Shown: positions 25,731-34,550 of the stretch, piece after piece
Layout: each line of letters begins with the position of its first letter
Numbering within the stretch: the stretch's first letter is position 1
Origin: HGM13006 sp900757695
GTDB lineage: Bacteria > Bacillota > Clostridia > Oscillospirales > Oscillospiraceae
Length of the DNA stretch: 64,000 bases
Direction of reading: 5' to 3'
Assembly: GCA_959607825.1 (NCBI GenBank)
Contig: CAUHNW010000004.1
Span: 1 to 64,000, forward strand
Program-made: the position numbers and the translations under genes
Notes under the pieces: generated by a model
The model's input: only the letters and a program-made list of their open reading frames with translations
Database searches by the model: none
Told to the model about the DNA's origin: nothing

Positions 25731-26639
25731 ATGGCGGATTACAGTTATCATGATCTATATATGGCGGCCAAGCAGGCACTTCGGAAGGTAGACGGCGAAA
25801 ATGCCGAATTTACTGCACGGGAGATTGTTGCCGCAGCCACAGACCGAACGGTAAGCCAGCTGGTAGCAGACTTTCAGCTGACCATATTCCAGCGGGATAT
25901 CAAGCGGGTCAATGAAATGGTGGAGCGCCATCTAAAAGGTGAACCGCTGGCCTATATTCTGGGACAGTGGGAGTTCTATGGGCTCTCCCTGACGGTAACG
26001 CCGGATGTGCTGATCCCAAGAGACGATACGGAGGCGGTCTGCGACCTTGCAATTCATCAGGTGAAGCTGGGGGTGCAGAATCCCCGGGTATTGGATCTCT
26101 GCACCGGTACCGGATGCATTGGCCTTGCCATTGCGTCCAAGGTTAAAGACGCTCGGGTGACGCTGGGAGAGATATCCCCGGAGGCATTGCGGATCGCAAA
26201 AAAGAATACGCAGGACAATCATCTCAGTGGGCGGGTCAGCTGCATTTCGCTGGATGTGCGGCAGCCTGCACCTAAGTATTTGGGAAAATACGACCTGATC
26301 GTATCCAATCCCCCTTATATCACGGCACGGCAGATGGAAGCGCTGGATACGTCGGTGCGGGACTATGAGCCCAGACTGGCGTTGTATGGGGGCGTGGACG
26401 GCCTTGATTTTTACAGGGCCATTGTGAAAAACTATACGCCGATCCTGCGGGACGGCGGATTTATCTGTTTTGAATTTGGAATGGGGCAGGAAGCTGAGGT
26501 ATGCCAGATCCTGATGGAGCATGGCTATCAGCTGGGCAGACTTGCCCGGGACAGTGGTGAACGGGCCAGAGCTGTTTTGGCGCAGAAGCCCATCACAGAA
26601 GATATAGGAAAGGAATGTGCGGAAGATGGCGAAGAGTAA
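25731..26639 (+). CDS. prmC: Peptide chain release factor N5-glutamine methyltransferase
   Basis: PrmC methylates the Gln of the GGQ motif in release factors RF1 and RF2 with S-adenosylmethionine. The 302-residue protein has an N-terminal helical domain for release-factor binding, the SAM-binding loop LDLCTGTGCIGLAIA (about 115-130), and the catalytic NPPY motif in IVSNPPYIT. Length and motif order are standard. It lies between the YqhQ-type gene and recA; its last codons overlap the recA start by 14 bases. In Firmicutes prmC usually sits near prfA, so coupling to recA is a local arrangement. Confidence 0.95.
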   Translation: MADYSYHDLYMAAKQALRKVDGENAEFTAREIVAAATDRTVSQLVADFQLTIFQRDIKRVNEMVERHLKGEPLAYILGQWEFYGLSLTVTPDVLIPRDDTEAVCDLAIHQVKLGVQNPRVLDLCTGTGCIGLAIASKVKDARVTLGEISPEALRIAKKNTQDNHLSGRVSCISLDVRQPAPKYLGKYDLIVSNPPYITARQMEALDTSVRDYEPRLALYGGVDGLDFYRAIVKNYTPILRDGGFICFEFGMGQEAEVCQILMEHGYQLGRLARDSGERARAVLAQKPITEDIGKECAEDGEE

Positions 26640-27765
26640 ACCGGCATATGAAGCGGCGGCACCGGCCACCGACAAGAAAAAGGCGTTGGAAACTGCCATG
26701 GCGCAGATCAAAAAGAGCTTTGGCGACGGCTCCATTATGCGGCTGGGTGATGCGGCCAGCATGAATGTTGAGGTAATCCCCACGGGCTCCCTGACGCTGG
26801 ATCTGGCTCTTGGGGTAGGCGGACTGCCCAAGGGAAGAATCGTAGAGATCTATGGGCCGGAGTCCTCCGGTAAAACCACGCTGGCCCTCCATGTGGTGGC
26901 AGAAGCCCAGAAGATGGGCGGTGAGGTGGCCTTTGTGGACGCCGAACACGCACTGGACCCTGAATATGCGGCGGCACTGGGGGTAGACATTGAAAATATG
27001 CTGGTGTCTCAGCCGGACTACGGCGAGCAGGCACTGGAGATCACCGATGCGCTGGTGCGTTCCGGCGCAATTTCCGTGGTGGTAGTGGACTCCGTGGCTG
27101 CACTGACGCCTCGGGCGGAGATCGAGGGCGAAATGGGCGAGTCTGTGGTGGGCCTTCAGGCACGGCTCATGTCGCAGGCCCTGCGGAAGCTGGCGGGTTC
27201 CATCGCCAAGACCAACTGCCTTGTGATTTTCATCAACCAGATCCGTGACAAGATCGGTGTGATCTATGGGTCCTCTGAGACCACCACCGGCGGACGGGCA
27301 CTGAAGTTCTTTGCCTCTGTGCGTCTGGATATCCGCAGGACCGAGACCCTGAAAAACGGCGGCGAGATCATGGGCAACCACACCCGGGTCAAGGTGGTAA
27401 AAAATAAGGTCGCACCTCCCTTCCGGGAAGCGGAGTTTGATATTATGTACGGCGAGGGCATCTCCCACAATGGTGAGCTGGTTGATCTGGGCGTCAAATA
27501 TGATCTGGTGCAGAAGAGCGGAAGCTGGTATTCCATTGGGGATGAGCGCATCGGTCAGGGCCGGGACAATGCCAAGAACTATCTCCGGGATAATCCGGAG
27601 GCGGCAGAGGCTCTGGAAGCAGCCATCCGCCGGGAAGCCCAGAAGGCACAGGCGGAAAAAGCGGCAAAGCGTGCAGGGACTACAGCGGTGCCGGCAACAG
27701 CGGCCACCAAGGCAGTGGACGTATCGGCAGACGATTTTGACGATGGGGATGAGATGGACGTATGA
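26626..27765 (+). CDS. recA: Recombinase RecA
   Basis: RecA forms ATP-dependent filaments on single-stranded DNA for homologous recombination and SOS induction. I start at the ATG 26626 (MAKSKPAYEA); a GTG 9 bases upstream is in frame. The 379-residue protein shows Walker A GPESSGKTT, the catalytic region VAFVDAEHALDP, Walker B (VVVVDSVAALTP) and the L2 loop with FINQIRDKIGVIYGSSETTT. The C-terminus is a long Ala/Lys tail ending in an acidic patch. No LexA-type operator is expected inside an operon, and none was seen just upstream. recX follows with a 4-base overlap. Confidence 0.97.
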   Translation: MAKSKPAYEAAAPATDKKKALETAMAQIKKSFGDGSIMRLGDAASMNVEVIPTGSLTLDLALGVGGLPKGRIVEIYGPESSGKTTLALHVVAEAQKMGGEVAFVDAEHALDPEYAAALGVDIENMLVSQPDYGEQALEITDALVRSGAISVVVVDSVAALTPRAEIEGEMGESVVGLQARLMSQALRKLAGSIAKTNCLVIFINQIRDKIGVIYGSSETTTGGRALKFFASVRLDIRRTETLKNGGEIMGNHTRVKVVKNKVAPPFREAEFDIMYGEGISHNGELVDLGVKYDLVQKSGSWYSIGDERIGQGRDNAKNYLRDNPEAAEALEAAIRREAQKAQAEKAAKRAGTTAVPATAATKAVDVSADDFDDGDEMDV

Positions 27766-28388
27766 TCCTCATAAAGCTCACTGCACTGGGGACAGATGGC
27801 AGCAAGGTTATGCTGTGGTTTGATGACGGCAGCAAAATGCGGGTGCCTACATCGCTGGTGGCAGATCTTGGCCTATACGGCGGCATGGAGCTGGAAGAGG
27901 AAGATCTGTCCCGGCTTATGTCGGAGGCCCAGCGGGCTTCGGCCAAGAGCCGGGCGGTGCGGATCGTATCTACCACCAGTATTTCGGAAAAGGCATTGCG
28001 GCAGCGGCTGGTGCAGCGGGGGGAGGATCCCCAGCATGCCAAGGAAGCCGTCGACTGGCTCCGGGAGCTGGGGGCGCTGGATGACGAAGGTATGGCACGG
28101 CAGGTGGTGCAGCGATGCACCGCTAAGGGTTATGGCAGAGCCAGAGCCCAGCAGGAGCTCTACCGGAAGGGCATTCCTAAGGAATACTGGGATTCTGCGC
28201 TGAAGGAAATGCCGGATATGTCGGAAGCCATTGATCGATTCTTGGAACGGCGGTTTCAGGGTGTGGAGCTGGATCAGAAAACCATCAAGAAGGCGGCAGA
28301 CGCGCTCTACCGCAGGGGCCACAGCTGGGAGGATATCTCTGCGGCGCTGGGCCGCTATGAAGAAGCAATGGAAGATCAGATGGATTAA
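27762..28388 (+). CDS. recX: Regulatory protein RecX
   Basis: RecX binds RecA filaments and limits their growth. The 208-residue protein is all-helical with repeated three-helix modules. Typical RecX segments are SEKALRQRLVQRGEDPQHA, LRELGALDDEGMARQVVQRC and GRARAQQELYRKGIPKEYW. The start codon overlaps the recA stop (ATGA), so the two are translationally coupled, the usual recA-recX arrangement. Confidence 0.93.
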   Translation: MILIKLTALGTDGSKVMLWFDDGSKMRVPTSLVADLGLYGGMELEEEDLSRLMSEAQRASAKSRAVRIVSTTSISEKALRQRLVQRGEDPQHAKEAVDWLRELGALDDEGMARQVVQRCTAKGYGRARAQQELYRKGIPKEYWDSALKEMPDMSEAIDRFLERRFQGVELDQKTIKKAADALYRRGHSWEDISAALGRYEEAMEDQMD

Positions 28389-28418
28389 TTTTATATCACA
28401 TATATTGGAGGTCTCCAA

Positions 28419-29753
28419 ATGGGGAAGAAAGTTGCAATGGTGTCCCTTGGCTGTGCCAAGAATCAGGTGGATGCCGAACAGATGCTGTGCCTGCTGCATG
28501 AGGCGGGGTATGAGATCACCACGGAGGTGGAGTACTGCGATGTAGCCATCGTCAACACCTGCGGATTTATCGAGAGCGCCAAAAGTGAGGCCATTCAGGA
28601 GATCTTGGAGCTGGGCCTGCTGAAAAACGAGGGCAAGATCGGGAAAATCCTGGTGTCCGGCTGCCTCAGTCAGCGCTATAAGGATCAGCTGATGGAGGAA
28701 CTGCCGGAGGTAGACGGTATTTTGGGCTGCGGCAGCTACGGGGATATTGTGTCGGCAGTGGACGATGTGCTGGGCGGCGACAAGCCCCGCCGCTTTGGGG
28801 ATATCAATGCGGATCCCGAGGAGCTGGGCCGGGTGCTTACGACCCCGGATTATTATGCATATCTGAAGATCGCCGAGGGCTGTGACAATCACTGTGCCTT
28901 CTGCGTGATCCCGCAGCTCCGTGGCCGCTATCGCAGCCGGAAGTTTGAGGATCTCATTGACGAGGCGAAAATCCTTGCAGCCAATGGGGTAAAGGAATTG
29001 ATCCTGATTGCACAGGATACCTCCCGATACGGCATTGACCTCTATGGAAAGCGCCGCCTCAGCGAGCTGCTGCGGGAGCTGTGTAAGATCGATGGCTTCC
29101 ACTGGATTCGGATCCATTATCTCTATCCCGATGAGATGGATGAAGACCTCATCGACACCATTGCACAGGAGGAGAAGATCTGTTCCTATCTGGATATTCC
29201 CATCCAGCACTGCAATGACAAGATTCTTCGCACCATGAATCGCCGGGGAAATAAAGAATATCTTGATTGGCTGCTGCCCCATCTCCGGGAGAAGATCCCG
29301 GGACTGGTGCTGCGCACCAGCCTCATTGCGGGCCTGCCCGGCGAGGGGGAGGAGGAATTTCAGGAGCTGTGCGAGTTCCTGAAGAAGCACCGCATGGAGC
29401 GGGTGGGCTGCTTTGTCTTCTCTCCCGAGGAGGGGACTGTTGCGGCGAAGATGGAATACCCGGAACAGGAAATTGCCGAAAAGCGGGCGGAGATCGTATC
29501 GGAGCTCCAAAGCCGGATCATGGACGACTATAACGAGAGCCTTGTGGGCAAGACGGTCGAGGTGCTGGTAGAGGGCTATGACCGCTTGGCAGAGTGTCAG
29601 TTTGGCCGTACCTATGCGGATTCTCCAGAAATTGACGGAATGGTATTTTTCAATGCGGAGACCCGTTACAAGCCCGGCAGTTTTGTAAATGTTACCATTG
29701 AGGAGACCATGGACGGCAATCTGATTGGAACAGCGGTGGAGGCAGCGGAATGA
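28419..29753 (+). CDS. rimO: Ribosomal protein S12 methylthiotransferase
   Basis: RimO is a radical-SAM enzyme that adds a methylthio group to an Asp of ribosomal protein S12. The 444-residue protein has the N-terminal MTTase domain with three cluster cysteines (SLGCAKNQVD, NTCGF, SGCLSQRY), the radical SAM motif CDNHCAFC with the following IPQLRGRYRSR, and a C-terminal TRAM domain. The MVSLGCAKNQVDAE start and GxYRSR context separate RimO from MiaB. It starts after GGAGG at a normal distance, 30 bases past recX, and overlaps pgsA by 4 bases. Confidence 0.95.
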   Translation: MGKKVAMVSLGCAKNQVDAEQMLCLLHEAGYEITTEVEYCDVAIVNTCGFIESAKSEAIQEILELGLLKNEGKIGKILVSGCLSQRYKDQLMEELPEVDGILGCGSYGDIVSAVDDVLGGDKPRRFGDINADPEELGRVLTTPDYYAYLKIAEGCDNHCAFCVIPQLRGRYRSRKFEDLIDEAKILAANGVKELILIAQDTSRYGIDLYGKRRLSELLRELCKIDGFHWIRIHYLYPDEMDEDLIDTIAQEEKICSYLDIPIQHCNDKILRTMNRRGNKEYLDWLLPHLREKIPGLVLRTSLIAGLPGEGEEEFQELCEFLKKHRMERVGCFVFSPEEGTVAAKMEYPEQEIAEKRAEIVSELQSRIMDDYNESLVGKTVEVLVEGYDRLAECQFGRTYADSPEIDGMVFFNAETRYKPGSFVNVTIEETMDGNLIGTAVEAAE

Positions 29754-30268
29754 CAACGGCAAGTAAGATTACTCTGGCAAGAGTGGTAATGATCCCTGTA
29801 TTTATGGTGCTCCTGCTGCTGGGGTATAATATCCCGGCGCTGATCGTTTTCATCGTTGCGTCCTGTACGGACTTTGTGGATGGGTATATTGCCCGGCACT
29901 ACAATCAGGTCAGCAATTTTGGAAAGTTTCTGGATCCCTTGGCAGATAAGCTGCTGGTGATTTCCTGCATGGTGATCTTTATCCAGTGGGGCAGAATGCC
30001 TGCGTGGGCAGTCATGATCGTGCTGGCACGGGAGTTTGCGGTTACCGGCCTCCGGCTGGTGGCAGTGGAAAATGGCCGTGTGATTGCTGCGGCATGGCTT
30101 GGGAAGATCAAAACCGCCTGCACCATGGTGGGTCTCTGCGTGATGCTGGTGCTGACCAAATGGGCGTGGCTGGATAATGTGGTGACTGCGGTCATTGTGC
30201 TGACCACGCTGGTCAGCGGCATCGAGTATTTTGTGAAAAACTGGGATGTTCTGGATATGAAATCCTGA
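29750..30268 (+). CDS. pgsA: CDP-diacylglycerol-glycerol-3-phosphate 3-phosphatidyltransferase
   Basis: PgsA makes phosphatidylglycerol phosphate, the first step to phosphatidylglycerol and cardiolipin. The 172-residue membrane protein has the CDP-alcohol phosphotransferase signature, DG-x2-AR-x8-G-x3-D-x3-D, visible as DGYIARHY and then GKFLDPLADK (about 45-67), and about five helices. It overlaps rimO by 4 bases and ends the operon that begins at 24786. No terminator is seen before the next promoter (30285). Phosphatidylglycerol is the usual donor for lipoteichoic acid synthesis, which may link it to the polymer locus at 45956-52646. Confidence 0.94.
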   Translation: MTTASKITLARVVMIPVFMVLLLLGYNIPALIVFIVASCTDFVDGYIARHYNQVSNFGKFLDPLADKLLVISCMVIFIQWGRMPAWAVMIVLAREFAVTGLRLVAVENGRVIAAAWLGKIKTACTMVGLCVMLVLTKWAWLDNVVTAVIVLTTLVSGIEYFVKNWDVLDMKS

Positions 30269-30284
30269 GTTCCGGGAAAACCAC

Positions 30285-30313
30285 TTGACACCAATTCCTC
30301 TTCATGCTACTAT
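30285..30313 (+). promoter_or_regulatory. Promoter of the cysteine T-box operon
   Basis: TTGACA (30285-30290) and TACTAT (30308-30313) are 17 bases apart, placing the start of transcription near 30320, just before the T-box stem I. Confidence 0.8.
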
Positions 30314-30319
30314 GATGTA

Positions 30320-30544
30320 GAAAGTGAATATCGCGTGGAACGGGAAGAGTAATGGAAGGCATATCCCCAAGAGAGCTGCGGTCACCGGCTGAAAGCTGCG
30401 GCGGGAAGGCGGCCATGAAAGTGCGCCCGGGAGCGAGGGGAGACCCCGTGAGGCTGCGTCAATGCCAAAGCGATAAATCAGAGTGGAACCGCGGAGTAAA
30501 TGTGCCCCGCCTCTTGAGTGAAAATCAAGAGGCGGGGCTTTTGT
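30320..30544 (+). ncRNA. T-box leader with probable cysteine (TGC) specifier
   Basis: This leader senses uncharged tRNA and switches a terminator off. The T-box sequence AGAGTGGAACCGCGG (30480-30494) matches the family consensus and pairs with tRNA acceptor ends. Stem I carries the loop-E pattern AGTA on the 5' side and GAAA on the 3' side. In the specifier loop directly after GAAAG is TGC (30422-30424), a Cys codon, flanked by ATGG/CCAT and CGGG/CCCG pairs. The intrinsic terminator is a 13-bp stem (30505-30537) followed by CTTTTG. Downstream cysE and cysS make a cysteine specificity coherent. The exact specifier position is inferred from the fold. Confidence 0.93.
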
Positions 30545-30561
30545 ATTTGAGGAGGAACGAT

Positions 30562-30765
30562 ATGTGGATCGGTTCGTTGATGGCTTCCGTATGTGCAACG
30601 GTTATCAGCATCAGCTGGTTTGTGTGGCCCTTTGTATTCGTGTTCTCTCTGGCGTGGGGAATCCGGGACCGGGTTCATGACGAGAACTGCTCGGCAAAGC
30701 CGCTGCTGCTGGCAGGGCTGTCCCTGATGATCATCATAGGCGGCCTGTTGGGGTATTCGTCATAA
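30562..30765 (+). CDS. Small two-helix membrane protein in the cysteine T-box operon
   Basis: A 67-residue protein starting at the ATG 30562 behind GAGGAGG. One helix lies at about 8-33 (ISWFVWPFVFVFSLAWG) and another at about 47-65 (LLLAGLSLMIIIGGLLGY), with a short charged loop (IRDRVHDENCSAK). I do not recognise the family. As the first gene after a cysteine T-box and just before cysE, it may take part in cysteine or serine handling in the membrane, but there is no direct evidence. Confidence 0.7.
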   Translation: MWIGSLMASVCATVISISWFVWPFVFVFSLAWGIRDRVHDENCSAKPLLLAGLSLMIIIGGLLGYSS

Positions 30766-30784
30766 GAGGTGTAGGGGGTAAACC

Positions 30785-31519
30785 ATGATATTTCAACGTT
30801 TATATGAAACGCTGGGGGCCTATCAGGCCCGGGATCCGGCTGCCCGGTCAAAGCTGGAGATCCTGCTGCTGTATCCCGGCGTTCATGCGATCATCAACCA
30901 TAGAATTGCCCATTTCTTTTACCGGCATAAGCTGTTCTTTCTGGCACGGCTGGTGAGCCAGCTGAGCCGGCACTTTACGGGAATTGAGATCCACCCGGGC
31001 GCCACCATTGGCCGGCGGTTTGTTATTGACCACGGCATGGGGATCGTCATTGGCGAGACTGCCGAGGTGGGGGACGATGTGCTGCTGTATCACGGGGTGA
31101 CACTGGGCGGCACCGGCAAGGATCAGGGAAAGCGCCATCCCACCATTGGCAACAATGTGCTGATCGGCTGCGGCGCCAAGGTGCTGGGGCCATTTAAGGT
31201 GGGAGACGGAAGTCGAATTGCTTCCAACTCTGTGGTGCTTTCCGAGGTGCCGGAGAACGCCACGGCCGTTGGCGTCCCGGCACGGATCGTCCGCATTGCC
31301 GGGAAGAAGGTGGACTATGCCGGTGAGGTGGATCAGATCCATGTAACTGACCCGGTACAGAAAACGCTGGATGCCCTGACCTCCCGTCTCGATGCGCTGG
31401 AAAAACAGATCGAGGAGCAGTATCTTCAGGGGATCGAAACCGGCTATGGTTTCGACCCGGCGGAGGTCCCGGGGCATCCCGATCGAAACGAAGAAACACA
31501 TACAGACGAAAAGGAGTAA
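30785..31519 (+). CDS. cysE: Serine O-acetyltransferase
   Basis: CysE makes O-acetylserine from serine and acetyl-CoA, the carbon skeleton for cysteine. The 244-residue protein has the N-terminal helical part, then a left-handed beta-helix of hexapeptide repeats (GIEIHPGATIGRRFVIDHG, IGETAEVGDDVLLYHGVTLG), with the catalytic-type His in DHGMGIVIG and the GGTGKDQGKRHPTIG segment. It is shorter at the N-terminus than the enterobacterial enzyme, as in Firmicutes, and has an extra acidic C-terminal tail with a coiled-coil-like stretch. The next gene is cysS, 6 bases downstream, under the same T-box. Confidence 0.95.
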   Translation: MIFQRLYETLGAYQARDPAARSKLEILLLYPGVHAIINHRIAHFFYRHKLFFLARLVSQLSRHFTGIEIHPGATIGRRFVIDHGMGIVIGETAEVGDDVLLYHGVTLGGTGKDQGKRHPTIGNNVLIGCGAKVLGPFKVGDGSRIASNSVVLSEVPENATAVGVPARIVRIAGKKVDYAGEVDQIHVTDPVQKTLDALTSRLDALEKQIEEQYLQGIETGYGFDPAEVPGHPDRNEETHTDEKE

Positions 31520-31525
31520 TGATGT

Positions 31526-32938
31526 ATGCAGATCTATAATTCACTGACCAGAACCAAGCAGGAGCTGATTCCCAACGAACCGGGAAAGATTAAAATGTAC
31601 ACCTGCGGCCCTACGGTATACCACTTTGCCCATATCGGCAACCTCCGCAGCTATATCATGGAGGATGTACTGGAAAAGTATCTCCGATATCTGGGCTATG
31701 ATGTTAAGCGGGTCATGAACATCACGGATGTAGGCCATCTGTCCTCCGATGCAGATACCGGCGAGGATAAGATGCTCAAGGGTGCAAAGCGGGAGCATAA
31801 GACGGTGATGGAGGTGGCGAAGTTCTATACCGATGCCTTCTTTCAGGACTGCGCTGCACTGAATATCAAGACGCCGGATGTGGTAGAACCTGCCACCCAC
31901 TGCATTCCGGAGTTTATTACCATGATCCAGGGCCTTCTCGATAAGGGCTATGCCTATGTAGCCGGAGGCAACGTGTATTTCGACACCTCCAAGCTGGAGA
32001 AATACTATGTATTCGGGGAGCATGATGAAGAAAATCTGGAAGTAGGCGTCCGGGAGGGCGTAGAGGCCGACGAGAACAAGCGCAATAAGACCGACTTTGT
32101 GCTCTGGTTCACCAAGTCCAAGTTTGAGGATCAGGAGCTGAAATGGGAGAGTCCCTGGGGTCTGGGCTATCCCGGCTGGCACATTGAGTGCTCGGCCATC
32201 AGCCTGAAGCATCTGGGGGAGTATATGGACATCCACTGCGGCGGCATCGACAATGCCTTCCCCCACCACACCAATGAGATCGCCCAGTCGGAGAGCTACA
32301 TTGGCCATAAATGGTGCAACTACTGGTTCCATGTACACCATCTGAATACCAACCACGGTAAAATGAGCAAATCCAAGGGCGAATTCCTCACCGTGTCGCT
32401 GCTGAAGGAAAAGGGCTATGATCCCCTGTGCTATCGGCTGTTCTGCCTTCAGTCTCATTACCGCCGGGGGCTGCTGTTCAGCTGGGAGAATCTTGACAAC
32501 GCCAAGACCGCTTATGAAAAGCTGGTGGGCCGTGTAGCTGCACTGAAGGATACGCCGGTACAGCCAGAGGATCAGGACGGCATGGAGGCCCTTCGCAGAA
32601 CCTTCCGGGCGGCGCTGGACAACGACCTCAACACCTCACTGGCGGTCACTGCTCTGTATGATGTTTTGAAGGCCAAGGTGTCCGATGGGGCAAAGCGTGC
32701 CCTGATCGGAGAGTTCGATCAGGTGCTGGGCCTTGATCTGCTGGCGGCAGCGCAGAAACAGCAGGCGGAAAAGGCGGCACCTCAGGAGGGGGACGCTGAG
32801 ATCGATGCGCTGGTACAGGCGCGTACCGATGCAAAGAAGGCAAAGAACTTTGCGGAGGCAGACCGGATCCGGGATCAGCTGAAGGAGATGGGCATTGTGC
32901 TGGTGGACTCCAAGGAGGGAACCACATGGCATCGGTAA
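31526..32938 (+). CDS. cysS: Cysteinyl-tRNA synthetase
   Basis: Class I synthetase charging tRNA-Cys; 470 residues, standard length. It has the zinc cysteine in YTCGPTVY, the HIGH variant HIGN in AHIGNLRSY, further zinc ligands in GWHIECSAI and HHTNEIAQSE, and KMSKSKG for ATP binding. The C-terminal region contains an anticodon-binding helical domain. Control by a cysteine T-box is classical for this gene. Its last 13 bases overlap the start of the following flavin oxidoreductase gene. Confidence 0.97.
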   Translation: MQIYNSLTRTKQELIPNEPGKIKMYTCGPTVYHFAHIGNLRSYIMEDVLEKYLRYLGYDVKRVMNITDVGHLSSDADTGEDKMLKGAKREHKTVMEVAKFYTDAFFQDCAALNIKTPDVVEPATHCIPEFITMIQGLLDKGYAYVAGGNVYFDTSKLEKYYVFGEHDEENLEVGVREGVEADENKRNKTDFVLWFTKSKFEDQELKWESPWGLGYPGWHIECSAISLKHLGEYMDIHCGGIDNAFPHHTNEIAQSESYIGHKWCNYWFHVHHLNTNHGKMSKSKGEFLTVSLLKEKGYDPLCYRLFCLQSHYRRGLLFSWENLDNAKTAYEKLVGRVAALKDTPVQPEDQDGMEALRRTFRAALDNDLNTSLAVTALYDVLKAKVSDGAKRALIGEFDQVLGLDLLAAAQKQQAEKAAPQEGDAEIDALVQARTDAKKAKNFAEADRIRDQLKEMGIVLVDSKEGTTWHR

Positions 32939-33993
32939 GCCTGTTCGATCCGCTGTCCATTGGAACGGTGCGGCTGAAAAACCGCATCTGCATTCCGCCT
33001 ATGGTCATCTATGGGGTCTCCGATGAAAGCGGCATGGTGCAGCCGGAGAACGTTGCCCATTACCAGAGGCTGGCCCGGGGCGGCGCTGGACTTGTGATCC
33101 AGGAGGCCACCTGCATCAGCCCGGAAGGGCGGCTGTCCATGGATCAGCTGGGGATCTGGTCAGACGATCAGATCCCCGGCCTCCGGGCCATTACAGATGC
33201 TGTGCATGGGGCGGAATGTCCGATTTTTGTGCAGCTCCACCATGCGGGTGTTGTGAGCATCGGAACGGATACGCTCTGCCCCAGCGATTATGCCTTTGAA
33301 AGTCCCAGAGGCGGCTTCAAGCGGGGCCGGGAGATGACAAAGGATGAGATTTACCGGGTGCGGGATGCGTTTATCGCAGGTGCAGTTCGGGCAGAAAAAG
33401 CAGGCTATGACGGGATAGAGCTTCACGGCTGCCATGGCTATTTGCTGTGTCAGTTCTTAAACAGCCGGGTAAACCGGCGCACGGACGAATACGGAGATCC
33501 TATGGCGCTGGTGCTGGAGATCTTGGAGGGAATTCGAGCCGTTGTTGGCCGGAATTTTGTCATTGGCCTTCGGCTTGGCGCCTTTGAGCCGACCTTGGCG
33601 GATGGAATTGCCCACGCCAAGGCGTTGGAGCAGGCGGGAATCCAGTTCCTTGATGTTTCCTATGGCTTTACGGCAGAATCGGAGCCTGAGGCACCGGGGG
33701 ATCCCGCAATTTTAGATGTGATCCGGGCGGCGGGCGAAATTCAAAAAGCGGTTTCCGTTCCGGTGTTTGCGGTGAACAGCATTCGCACCCCGGAGCAGGC
33801 ACAGATGATTTTGGACAAAACCGGCGTGGCGATGGTGGATATCGGACGCAGTGCGCTGGTAGATCCTGCGTGGCCCAACAAAGCGCAGGCCGGACAGCAG
33901 CCGGGAAAATGTCTGGGCTGCAAGGTATGTCAGTGGCGGATTGACCGGGAGAAATGTCCCGGCCAGCTGCTGCTTCACAGACAGGAGGGATAG
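32926..33993 (+). CDS. NADH:flavin oxidoreductase, old yellow enzyme family, single-domain
   Basis: A 355-residue FMN TIM-barrel protein: SLFDPLSIGTVRLKNRI start, PPMV, a substrate/FMN-facing QLHHAG, the ELHGCHGYLLCQFL segment, RTDEYG, and the FMN phosphate site VDIGRSALVDP. It ends with a cysteine cluster (CLGCKVCQWRIDREKC), so it may carry an Fe-S site but lacks the FAD/NAD domains of enoate reductases. Its ATG lies inside the cysS end (13-base overlap), hence it is expressed with the cysteine operon. It may reduce alpha,beta-unsaturated carbonyls; the substrate and the reason for cysteine control are unknown. Confidence 0.88.
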   Translation: MASVSLFDPLSIGTVRLKNRICIPPMVIYGVSDESGMVQPENVAHYQRLARGGAGLVIQEATCISPEGRLSMDQLGIWSDDQIPGLRAITDAVHGAECPIFVQLHHAGVVSIGTDTLCPSDYAFESPRGGFKRGREMTKDEIYRVRDAFIAGAVRAEKAGYDGIELHGCHGYLLCQFLNSRVNRRTDEYGDPMALVLEILEGIRAVVGRNFVIGLRLGAFEPTLADGIAHAKALEQAGIQFLDVSYGFTAESEPEAPGDPAILDVIRAAGEIQKAVSVPVFAVNSIRTPEQAQMILDKTGVAMVDIGRSALVDPAWPNKAQAGQQPGKCLGCKVCQWRIDREKCPGQLLLHRQEG

Positions 33994-33994
33994 G

Positions 33995-34396
33995 ATGCAG
34001 TTTCACGGTGACCTCATTATTACAGACCCCGGCTATGTGGCCAAGGATGCTGAGGACTGGAAAAAGTGCGGCTACGGCGATCATATGGAAAAGCTGGGGC
34101 TCAGCACGGTGCTCTCTGCATTGGTGACAGAGGGGGAGGAAGACCTCTGCGGATGGAACCCCAACGACGGCAGCTGCTATGGCACCTTTGTAACGGATTC
34201 CGGGGTGGCATCGGCCTTTTTGCTGGAGGAAATCCTTTCCTATGATCCCGGCTTTGACGAGCATTTGGAATGCCCGGAAAATGCCCTGTGGATCCGGGAC
34301 TATGATGGAGACATCACGGTTTGCGGTACCGGGGAGGATCAATGGCTGGAGGGCAGTGGAAATTATCCGTTTACGACCCGGGCACCGGAGGATTGA
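33995..34396 (+). CDS. Hypothetical protein, last gene of the cysteine operon
   Basis: I do not recognise this 133-residue protein. The ATG at 33995 follows AGGAGGGA, one base after the flavin oxidoreductase stop codon. It is acidic and soluble with no signal peptide, and opens MQFHGDLIITDPGYVAKD. It has many Gly, Asp and Tyr residues in the middle (GWNPNDGSCYGTF) and a strand-rich pattern (ALWIRDYDGDITVCGTG). Its tight spacing implies co-expression with the enzyme upstream. No motif for catalysis is visible. Confidence 0.7.
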   Translation: MQFHGDLIITDPGYVAKDAEDWKKCGYGDHMEKLGLSTVLSALVTEGEEDLCGWNPNDGSCYGTFVTDSGVASAFLLEEILSYDPGFDEHLECPENALWIRDYDGDITVCGTGEDQWLEGSGNYPFTTRAPED

Positions 34397-34422
34397 TCCA
34401 CGGATTCTTTATAAAAAATTCA

Positions 34423-34472
34423 CAGATGACGCCGGATTCTCTACAGACTTTTCCGGCGTCATCTGCTATAAT
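34423..34472 (+). promoter_or_regulatory. 14-bp palindrome adjoining a TATAAT element before the PPIase gene
   Basis: The stem CAGATGACGCCGGA/TCCGGCGTCATCTG (34423-34436, 34452-34465) has a 15-base loop and is followed one base later by TATAAT (34467-34472). No T-run follows on the plus strand, so it is a poor terminator for the cysteine operon. Because the right arm covers the spacer of the next promoter, it may instead be an operator, or act in both roles. Confidence 0.45.
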
Positions 34473-34550
34473 AAGGGTTACGTGCCATACGGCATGGCTG
34501 CCTGCTTTGATTGGGCAGCCGAATTTTATGAATAAGGATGTGTCAGTGGA

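Noticed and set aside
27873..29762. 629-codon minus-strand frame over recX and rimO
   Set aside because: The plus-strand genes there have unambiguous motifs; the shadow has Leu/His-rich low-information sequence.
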